Origin: Smittium mucronatum
Lineage: Eukaryota > Kickxellomycota > Harpellomycetes > Harpellales > Legeriomycetaceae
DNA length: 15,390 nucleotides
Reading direction: 5' to 3'
Assembly (NCBI GenBank): GCA_001953115.1
Contig: LSSL01001175.1
Location: 21,826-37,215, forward strand
The translations under genes and the position numbers were made by a program. Below, piece after piece: positions 8,679 through 15,390 of the stretch. The notes beneath the pieces were generated by a model that worked only from the letters and a program-made list of their open reading frames with translations, did no database searches and had not been told where the DNA came from. Every line of letters starts with the position of its first letter. Within the stretch, counting starts at the first letter, position 1.

Positions 8679-8818
8679 AGTCGATTTGTATATTAATACT
8701 TATTTTTATGATGTTATTATTGGACAAAAAATTAATTTGTATGAGACTGGTGAATTTTGAATGGAAATGAACAACATTGTATATGATTGATTAATTTTTT
8801 GTGCAGATATTTTTAGCC
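8679..8818 (-). repeat. MULE right terminal inverted repeat (140 bp)
   Basis: Its reverse complement matches 156-295 at about 133 of 140 bases with no gap. The outer end reads GGCTAAAAATATCTGCA on the - strand. Confidence 0.93.
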
Positions 8819-8828
8819 ATTTAATGAA
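8819..8828. repeat. MULE target-site duplication, right copy
   Basis: ATTTAATGAA matches the left copy ATTTAATGGA at 9 of 10 bases and directly abuts the right inverted repeat. Confidence 0.8.
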
Positions 8829-8936
8829 TATGATAATTCAAAGGGTTATTTGAAATAATTTATATTAGAACTAATTGATCTCTTTAAGATGAAGATCATT
8901 TATATTATACAAAAATAGCAACCATATTAATTTTTA

Positions 8937-9034
8937 GCATCTTACTGGTTAAAAATAAATCAAGATGTTTTCTAATAAAATTTAGTGAAATAAAATGAAA
9001 ATATAATTTTAATGATGTGGACTGTGGAGTGCAG
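8937..9034 (-). repeat. DIRS-like element inverted terminal repeat, left copy
   Basis: The reverse complement begins CTGCACTCCACAG and ends TTTTTAACCAGTAAGATGC. It aligns without gaps to 14114-14211 (TTGCACTTCACAG ... TTTTAACCAATAAGATAGC), with roughly 70% identity by eye and the best agreement at both ends. Similarity may continue outward weakly. Confidence 0.6.
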
Positions 9035-9245
9035 ATTAGAGATTTTCTTATCATCTTTCAGCAAAGGTAAATTGGAACGGTGGGCGTGACTTAATATTTC
9101 TCATATTTTCGTATAATCTAAATTAATCTTCACCATAAAGGACTCGATTAATTTTAACATTATGCATCGATTAAAAGATATATTAAGCTACTTAAAATCA
9201 TAATATAAACTCATTCAAACTATTCAAAATATTTCTTGTGAGCTG

Positions 9246-9714
9246 ATAATATGTACCAAATACTGAGTAGTTCGACCAAAAGTTTTGGGGAACTAATTTT
9301 TCTGTAGATACTCGAGTTAGCTGCCAGTGTGGCTCCGATCGCTCTACCTTTTGGTATTGATGCATCAAGATAAAGGGCGATTATAGCAGAAATTCTATGG
9401 ATTTATTTAGAAATAATTTCCAAAAATAAGGGCTTTTCACTGTCATTAATAAATCTGACAAATATTATTACTTAAAATGACCTATTTTTCACATGTAAAG
9501 TAGGCCATAGGTTGCAGGAAATTTTTTTCTTGTAAGATGTATAATTATACACTATTTAGAGTATAGAGTCAAAATTTATGCTTATTTGGAATATTTTTAC
9601 TATCGGGCAGCCTCCTCGCTAATTTTTGGGGGCTATTATCACCAAGTAAAGTGTGCCATTTTTGACACATCTCCCGGAATCATAGATACTTTGGATTTCA
9701 CTAACTCTTAGAGA
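9246..9714 (-). pseudogene. Tyrosine recombinase remnant of DIRS-like element
   Basis: Translated on the - strand, 9714-9619 reads SLRVSEIQSIYD, then NGTLYLVIIAPKN. This resembles the box I region of tyrosine recombinases (catalytic Arg, here AGA at 9706-9708, in a G/L-R-x-S-E context). Further on, 9354-9301 reads GRAIGATLAANSSI, like the region around the second catalytic Arg, although the preceding HxxR is not intact (PKGR). Then 9290-9243 reads NFWSNYSVFGTYYQ, matching the C-terminal W...F..YY region with the nucleophile Tyr (9246-9251). Such recombinases insert circular cDNA in place of an integrase. The N-terminal part probably extends upward toward 10260. Stops and frame changes make it inactive. 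Confidence 0.68.
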
Positions 9715-10260
9715 TTATTCGCTACTGAAATTCGGTACAGTTTAGATATGAGTTATTTGATCTAAGATTGTTTTTAGTCGCATATTAACTAAAATTTCTG
9801 AGAATTGATGATATTTATATCTTTTTTCTTATAAAAGATCTTATCGTAGATTAATCCAATGTATTAATAAACTCTGAGAACATTATTTTCTTGTCTATCT
9901 TTTCGAAATTGTCGATAAGCATAAGTATAGTAGATATATAGCATCTGGGTGTACTGTACTGTAATTTTTCTTTCATAAATAGTTCTGCTAGGTAATTAAT
10001 CATTTTGGGATTTAAATTCGTGTAAAAATATCTTGAGATTTAATTTAATATAAAAATCGTTGCTGGACAGCGCTTCATCTGGTTTAACTTTTAATACGTG
10101 TCTCTTTTAAAAAGTTAAAGTAAATTTCATATTTTCCGAGTCTTTGAATTTTGATTAAATTCCGCTGAATCTCCAAGAAATCAATTCCTAGTGCTATTTT
10201 TTCGAAAGCTTTTACTTTCCGCTTATTGTTTCTATATTACTTTTGTTGTCTCTATAATTG

Positions 10261-11400
10261 TCTGCTATGATATTGACGGCGATATTAGTTCTGGAAACCA
10301 TATCACCGACTTCCAAACTAGAGTGAATATATATTCAACTTTATTTTCTCCCTGCACAGTTTCTTAGCTAGCTGAGAGATTAAGTTACAGGATGGACATA
10401 ATTATGGGTTGTTTCATTCTGAAAATTTTTAGCCTAGTGAATTTTGGCTCACTCTCTCATCTTTATGGAACCAACCTTATTAGGCTTTCGCCTGCTTGCT
10501 GAGTTTGGTTTCAAACAGATCCGCAATGTGATGATAGTGATGTGAGCTCAGTTTTGTGAAAGTTTCCCTGGACAGCGATCATTCCTTCTAAACTAATAGT
10601 CTGCTTATGGCGCCTCTAGATCCAATACTGATGAAAAATACGTTACTTTTGGTTTTTTTTTCGTTTTCAGACAGCGTTTACGAATTTCCTCAGAAATTTC
10701 CAGTAGTTTGGTTGATTTTTCTCCTCCAAACCTTCGCACATAAACTAAAGTTTTCTTGTCGTCTGAGTATACTGGTACTGCCCCCCCCCCTTTGCTTTCT
10801 CTATTTTTGGGTGAATAATACTGTCGTGGATATCTTAGTATTGATATTTATCAATGACTCTGATAATTCCATATATTTTAGTAACTTCGGGACCCAAATA
10901 CTATTTCTTATTCCAAGCTGCCGTTTTCAGCCAATATATCCAGCTCAAAACTTTCTAGTAAGAGTAAAAGATCATATCGTACTCTTGAGAAATTCTCCCA
11001 GAAAAAAATATTCGAAATTGCTTGCACAATTAGGACAACGTTTAAAATCCATGAGTTCGTGCTTTAATCTAAATATTATTCGATTATTATATTCGGGGTA
11101 CCATCGTTATCCCCGTAAATATGGCAATCGGGATAGTTTAATCGTTTCCAATGATGCTCGGTAAGCATCTCAGCGCGATCTTGCAGATTCAAGCAATTTT
11201 CTAGATTTTCTGGGTAAATCCATGTTCTTATTTAGTTGCACTTTTAGCGAAATTTATCATATCCTGATCTACATTCCTATATTTTATATTGATTTTGACG
11301 GAATTATTGATTAATTGGTCTTATTGACTAGTAATCCAATCAATAAGAGCTTGAGGTTCACCAATGCTGTGTTTGCAGCAGATATATGGTAGAATCTAAA
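10261..11400 (-). pseudogene. RNase H and downstream conserved block of DIRS-like element
   Basis: On the - strand, 10775-10720 reads PVYSDDKKTLVYVRRFGGEKS (residues split by no stop), the hallmark of DIRS RNase H (x-SDN-x-T...R-x-GG-x-x-S); the usual Asn is Asp here. The frame runs on through KLLEISEEIRKRC to a stop at 10607-10605. In the next frame SRETFTKLSSHH and IADLFETKLSKQ follow, matching the EWSL...F....iDLFAt block after RNase H, then LISQLAKKL and LVWKSVIWFPEL near 10370-10270. Upstream, ISAANTALVNLKLLL (about 11385-11340) and a DNDG segment near 11100 probably belong to the linker and RNase H start. A run of ten G lies just before the motif. The gene is broken many times. Confidence 0.7.
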
Positions 11401-11416
11401 GTACCAATACCTTTAT

Positions 11417-12051
11417 TTTCAATCGATTATTTTAATATTGTAAAAAGGGATTAAAATCCAACCGAAAATATTCAATTAAAACGAAAGAAATAGATTATAA
11501 TTACCACTTCTTAAGTTTATAAGATTTGAAGAGGAAAAAAAATAAAAATAAGTATGTTTTAATTTTAAGCCGCAGGATGTTAGAGTTTTAAGTTTAGGAC
11601 AATTTTTACTATTTTAAGTCTTTAGCTTATTTAATCGTCAAATTTTTAAACCAAATCAAATACTAAAAGAGTTACTTAAATTTATTTTATAATTGTATTC
11701 CAAGGGCGACCCAAAAAAAATTACTTGCATTTCCTTTATATATAAAATTGATAATTTTAGAGCAACTTGTGCTATTCATCATGATACATTTTCTAAATAT
11801 CTTTTGAAATTATACAAGATCAGTTAGTTTTATTTTCACATTATATACTTGCCAGTTTATTGATAAATTTTATGCGATTACCTTTGTATTTATTTACAAT
11901 TTATTTTCACTTTCTTTTTCCCGATAAAATTTGATTTTCTTTTAAATCTTCACTAAATCGATTTATGCAGTGAACCAATCTAGTATAAATAATGGCTTCA
12001 GACTATTTTTATTATTATTACCTTTCTATAATAAACTCCTCTTTGTTTTTG
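11417..12051. other. AT-rich stretch separating RT from RNase H in the DIRS-like element
   Basis: RT and RNase H signatures are about 1.4 kb apart here, whereas in DIRS elements I expect about 0.6 kb. The excess lies in this stretch, which is more AT-rich than both sides and has no recognisable coding similarity. An 8-bp direct repeat ACCTTTAT lies at both edges (11409-11416 and 12052-12059), so it could be an inserted element with a target duplication. No terminal inverted repeats are visible, and an 8-bp repeat can arise by chance in such sequence. Confidence 0.35.
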
Positions 12052-12084
12052 ACCTTTATCTTTCTTTGATATTTCTATGAATAA

Positions 12085-12965
12085 TAGTTCTTTTTAATCA
12101 GTCTTTTATTTTACCCTACGACACATATTTACTTGGTCTCCATAATGTTCAAGTGATCTTCCAGGTAAGCTGAAATCCACACTCATTCGGACATGGTCTA
12201 TTCCAAACAGGCTGATGTATCTTGGTAGAGTTCAGAGGGATGATTGAAAGACCAATAAGAAGACCCCTAAATTGGAATGAACAGCTATTCCATTGTAATA
12301 AGAGAAATTTTCTGTACTTTTTGTACACCAGTATGTACGTAAATGCATCTTGTAGGTCTAAAGAATTAAGACAATCCTTTTGGTTTATATTTCAGCATAT
12401 TAATTTCAGAGTTTCTATTTTGAAATTCTGGTCCTCTAAGTGTAAGTTGAGTTTCCTGCAGCCCAGTAAGGGGAGTTGACCCCTAGCCTTCTTAGGTATT
12501 GTGAATAGCTGGCTGTAGAATCCTAGGGTCTAAGGTTGAATTTAATCTATTTTACTCTTCGAAAATAGTTCCGATTCTTCCCCTGTAAATAAATTTTTTG
12601 TTTCGCTGGTTAACTTCCTTTTGTTAAGCTTGATTTGACGTCAGCGGAGGTCCTTTGCAAGAATTTTCTGCCGTACTTTATAAAAATTTTGTAAATATCT
12701 TCATTTTTGAAAAAAGCTAACCTGAATAGCGTTTGCAGAAACTTCTCCACCTTTGGAGGTATAGCATCCACTGCATTTATTCGAATTAACTTTTTAAAAT
12801 ATGACTAGATCTTGGGTCTTTGACTAGTGGAGTTCGGTTTTGCGAGGGTTATGTTCTTCGATGGGATTTTGAATCCTTCTGCCATTACGTTCTAAATCTA
12901 TTGGTTGTAGGTTAGTTTGGATTATGTCGATTTAAACATAGCTAGCCGCCCCCCATCAGGGCGAT
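12085..12965 (-). pseudogene. DIRS-type reverse transcriptase remnant
   Basis: The - strand reads, in order: GGRLAMFKST (12950 region) and AEGFKIPS; then after a decayed stretch GFYSQLFTIPKKARG (from 12523), LLGCRKLNLHLEDQNFKIETL, a TGA at 12394-12392, SLDLQDAFTYI with the first catalytic Asp (12356-12358), and KKYRKFLYYNG. After a frame change come FRGLLIGLSI, NSTKIHQPV and ISAYLEDHLNIMETK, where YLED (12156-12167) replaces YLDD. The linked motifs GGRL, GFYS.LF..PKK, FK.ETL, SLDL.DAF, KYRKFL, GL.IG and YL.D in this order are diagnostic of DIRS/Ngaro RTs rather than Ty3/gypsy or LINE enzymes. Several stops and at least one frame change make it non-functional. Confidence 0.82.
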
Positions 12966-13306
12966 TCGAGATGGGCCCTAATGGGACCCTCTCTCACAAT
13001 CCCTTCCATGAAAATATTTTTCGATTCTTTTGATTGCGATTATTTAGGCCCGTAATGCTATCAATTGAGATTTTTCACGCCGTGAAAAAGTTAGCTCACG
13101 TTTTACCGCATGCGACTGATACTTTCCTTTACTTATGAAAGGGCTGAGCTGGGTTTTTACAGTTCTCAATTTACTTACTTGCGAGTGGTGAAATGAGGTT
13201 ATCCTGGTTTATTAGTGGATTTTCCTCTTTATCTAATATCTTTTTCACTGTTTCGTGGAGTTTCATTCCTTTATGAAGGCTTAACATTCTGTTCTGGGTT
13301 ATTTAG

Positions 13307-13327
13307 CTTGCTATATATGATAGCAAG
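13307..13327. repeat. Short perfect palindrome
   Basis: CTTGCTAT-ATATG-ATAGCAAG forms an 8-bp stem with a 5-base loop within the gag-like part of the DIRS-like element. No function is implied. Confidence 0.4.
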
Positions 13328-13377
13328 GCACGAATAGTGTTTAAAAAAGTAATTTCGGAAACTTTATTTACTATTAT

Positions 13378-13740
13378 TCTCGTATTGTCCTGTTTCCTCT
13401 ATGTAAATAATAGTGTATTGTCCTAGTGGATTGGGCTATCGCGGCCTGAATGGCTTATAGTATTGAGCTCGATTTTTTCACATCATTTGAAACTGAATCG
13501 TTCAGTGTTGGATGAAAATAGTTCTTTTAGCTAATCTTGGTGCATTTATAAAAAGCTATCTAGTGATTTTCTTTGGATATATGAGTTCTGAAACTCCATA
13601 ATAGATAGATGGCGATACTTCAGAGAGTTCCGCTCAGGCGGAAAGTTAAGTGACTGAAATTCTTGACTTGAAAAACGAGGCCATCTCCTCGAACTGAAGT
13701 TCCCATTGACTTATTCCTGGAATTCTAATGTGGTAAGTCC
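13378..13740 (-). pseudogene. Possible gag-like remnant of DIRS-like element
   Basis: Upstream of the RT remnant, in transcription order, the - strand has fairly long readable stretches such as FQSLNFPPERNSLKYRHLSI (13655-13590) and AIQAAIAQSTRTIHYYLHRG (13455-13395), separated by stops. The position matches the first gene (gag) of DIRS elements. I do not recognise a specific domain, so the call rests on position and on the coding-like look of the translation. Bases 12966-13377 between this and the RT start hold decayed sequence I cannot assign. Confidence 0.35.
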
Positions 13741-14113
13741 ATTTATCTTGGCTTTTGTTTCTATAGGCATTATAAATTTTTTTTTAATATCTAAAAAAAA
13801 TATTTAGAGGTTAGAAAATCTTTTATGATGGTAGATTACCTTTGCAAAATAAAAGGTGATAAGGATATGTAATGAAAAAAAAGGTTCAGTACACGCATTG
13901 AATGTTTCATCCAATGAAGAAATCTTCCCATAAGCATAATTGACTTTTAGAAAACAGAAAACGGTATAAATAAGGAAGCTTAGACATTTTGGAATGGCTA
14001 AGCTTTTCAACTTGTCTCTTTCCCTATCTTTTATATTTTAAATAAGTTTATCATTTTATATTTTATCATTAAAATTATCCAATTAAACCTGATCCATACA
14101 GGAAATTTTTAAA

Positions 14114-14211
14114 TTGCACTTCACAGTCTATATCATAAAAAAAATTAGTTCATTATATTTTCATTAATTTTTTGGTTTGAATTTCGAATTTGTTTTAACC
14201 AATAAGATAGC
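14114..14211 (+). repeat. DIRS-like element inverted terminal repeat, right copy
   Basis: This stretch aligns end to end with the reverse complement of 8937-9034. It starts TTGCACTTCACAG and ends TTTTAACCAATAAGATAGC. It lies on the gag side of the element, where a terminal repeat is expected. Confidence 0.6.
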
Positions 14212-14620
14212 AACATTTTTCCTATTTGATATATAAATTGTTTTATGAGTATGAAACTCGAGCAAATTTAATCTTTTTTTGGAGAATTCATTTTATTTGT
14301 GATTTTGATCCGATTTTTTGAATACTACCATTGGATAGAATCAGTAAATATTATCTATTTGAACCTTTCAATTACTCAATAATATTTTAATTAAATCAAT
14401 AATACACCAAAAGTATTTAATTCATATTTAAAAAATCAAAATGTATAATTCGATTTTATTTTAAATCTAGTTAAAAAAGATAATTATTCATAATAATGGA
14501 AATTTTTATTTTTCTCCAATGATTATCTACTAAAAAAATAAGATTCTTTTTATAATAAATTCATCATTGGCTTAAGATGATATATACTCCCTAGTATTGA
14601 GCTAATGTTTAGTTAAGGGT

Positions 14621-14670
14621 AATTTGCAAAAATGATCAAATTTTCGAAAATATTTGCAAAAGTGATCAAA
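14621..14670 (+). repeat. Two-copy 30-bp tandem duplication
   Basis: AATTTGCAAAAATGATCAAA (14621) recurs as TATTTGCAAAAGTGATCAAA (14651), 30 bases later, with the rest of the unit less conserved. It looks like a local duplication. Confidence 0.6.
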
Positions 14671-14914
14671 AAATCAAAAAATTACCAATTATATCATAAA
14701 AAATTAACGAAGATTTTTTTTAGACAAATAAAATTGAATATTCTAAACTGGAAAAAAAATGCGGTTTTACAAAACACAGAATTCTTAATCAGAAAAAATT
14801 TTAACGTGATATTCCTATTTCAATTTTCGTTTTTGATACTTCGCTTTGACACCCAGAGGTGGGATTAATAGCCATTTTTCGGCCCTAAAAACAAATTAAG
14901 AAAATATAAAATTT

Positions 14915-15103
14915 TTAAACTTGTTTATTTCTGTCTTCTGGATGATAAAAAATACCGAATAAAGCAAAAATAAGAAACGAGACCGTGTCCATACCCCAAA
15001 TTTCAGCCGCCCCTAAGTTATTTTCAAAGCTATTTGCAGCTGTTTTAATAAAAAATAAGAAATGGATCATTAAAATCTTTGAATAATTAAAAGTTATAAG
15101 CAT
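14915..15103 (-). other. Small open frame of unknown meaning
   Basis: A 62-residue - strand frame contains NNLGAAEIWGMDTVSFLIFAL and ends in GIFYHPEDRNKQV. Its middle is less low-complexity than neighbouring translations and contains a short hydrophobic segment. I do not recognise it, and it has no start or promoter evidence. It could be a fragment of a decayed gene or chance. Confidence 0.2.
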
Positions 15104-15390
15104 CTATTTTTAACTAAATATTTTTAAAGAGTGTAAAATTCAATAAAATTTAACTTTTTGAGCTTAGATTGCGTTTTTTTTTTGGGATACAGATATAATG
15201 CTGAGAATCAGAAAGCCGAATTTCTCATATCAAGAAAAAAAATTTCGACATTCGCTTCACTGAGATCTTGCTTATACAAATAGCCCTTTTTTAACAAACT
15301 TGGAATATATATTTACTGATCCCACCGAAACGAAACTTTTTGAGGTATATGCTTTTTTCAAAAACATTTTTTTCCCATAAATAATATAAA

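Larger units (their letters stand above)
156..8818 (+). mobile_element. Mutator-like (MULE) DNA transposon, interrupted by an LTR retrotransposon
   Basis: The element is bounded by 140-bp terminal inverted repeats and a 10-bp target-site duplication matching at 9 of 10 positions; MULEs typically make 9-10 bp duplications. Near the left end a decayed gene on the + strand reads as a MULE transposase. The interior is split by a 5,073-bp LTR retrotransposon with its own 5-bp duplication, so the original MULE was about 3.6 kb. The repeats still look usable as transposase substrates, but this copy cannot supply its own transposase, so it is non-autonomous at best. The superfamily call rests on repeat length, duplication length and transposase motifs together. 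Confidence 0.88.
8937..14211 (-). mobile_element. Decayed DIRS-like (tyrosine-recombinase) retrotransposon
   Basis: On the - strand, piecewise translation gives, in order from high to low coordinate, a gag-like remnant, an RT with the DIRS-type signature, an RNase H followed by a DLFETK-type block, and a tyrosine recombinase. Stops and frame changes occur every few dozen codons. Inverted repeats of about 98 bp (8937-9034 and 14114-14211) flank the coding part; the DIRS group has inverted rather than direct terminal repeats and no integrase. The coding part looks visibly richer in G+C than its surroundings. The true ends may lie further out, and an AT-rich stretch interrupts it. I infer DIRS-like rather than Ngaro or PAT-like from the inverted repeats, but subgroup is unsure. 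Confidence 0.78.
14212..15390. other. Unassigned AT-rich region
   Basis: Apart from a short tandem duplication and a small open frame (listed separately), I see no gene, RNA or element ends here. A GC-richer patch at about 14850-14890 and another at 14970-15020 stand out from the AT-rich background, suggesting remnants of something once functional. Confidence 0.5.

Noticed and set aside
11000..11160. Merlin/IS1016-like transposase suggested by Cys pairs on the - strand
   Set aside because: The Cys spacing is imperfect and no catalytic core follows. The stretch is better explained as RNase H linker of the DIRS-like element.
10607..11164. 185-residue + strand open frame
   Set aside because: It is antisense to the decayed RNase H region, where the - strand gives recognisable DIRS motifs. 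The + strand product is low-complexity and matches nothing I know.
11319..11348. Hairpin TCTTATTGA/TCAATAAGA as a terminator or insertion end
   Set aside because: It lies inside sequence that still reads as part of the DIRS-like polymerase region, and short palindromes are frequent in AT-rich DNA.
12222..12479. 85-residue + strand open frame
   Set aside because: It lies antisense to the reverse transcriptase core of the DIRS-like element.
1..15390. CRISPR arrays, operons, rRNA or tRNA genes
   Set aside because: No regularly spaced repeats, cloverleaf-like genes or gene clusters were seen; the content is eukaryotic transposons.

Overview
This is an AT-rich eukaryotic window made almost entirely of transposable elements. 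I see no host housekeeping gene, rRNA or tRNA, and no sign of bacterial organisation. The species cannot be fixed from the sequence. The mix of a Ty3/gypsy-like LTR retrotransposon without a chromodomain, a Mutator-like (MULE) DNA transposon and a decayed DIRS-like retrotransposon in very AT-rich DNA would suit an expanded, transposon-rich microsporidian genome or an invertebrate genome. That is inference only.

Layout. Bases 1-145 are unassigned flank. Bases 156-8818 are a MULE with 140-bp terminal inverted repeats (133 of 140 identical) and a near-perfect 10-bp target duplication (146-155 and 8819-8828). Its transposase (about 443-2031, + strand) is a pseudogene with recognisable zinc-finger, DDE and possible SWIM regions. 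Inside the MULE sits a complete Ty3/gypsy-like element (3285-8357, + strand) with 305-bp LTRs differing at one base and a perfect 5-bp target duplication (AAGGA). It carries an intact gag, a canonical A_AAA_AAC slippery site at the gag/pol junction, and a pol encoding protease, reverse transcriptase, RNase H and integrase. Pol is broken by one in-frame stop and, near its end, a frameshift and a second stop.

Bases about 8937-14211 hold a heavily decayed element on the - strand that no long open frame reveals. Translated piecewise, it reads in order as a gag-like remnant, a DIRS-type reverse transcriptase, RNase H with the downstream conserved block, and a tyrosine recombinase. About 98-bp diverged inverted repeats bound it. 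An AT-rich stretch at about 11417-12051 interrupts it between RT and RNase H.

Bases 14212-15390 are AT-rich and unassigned apart from a short tandem duplication and a small unexplained - strand open frame.

Relative ages follow from decay and nesting: the DIRS-like element looks oldest, the MULE is intermediate, and the LTR element is youngest because it interrupts the MULE and has nearly identical LTRs.
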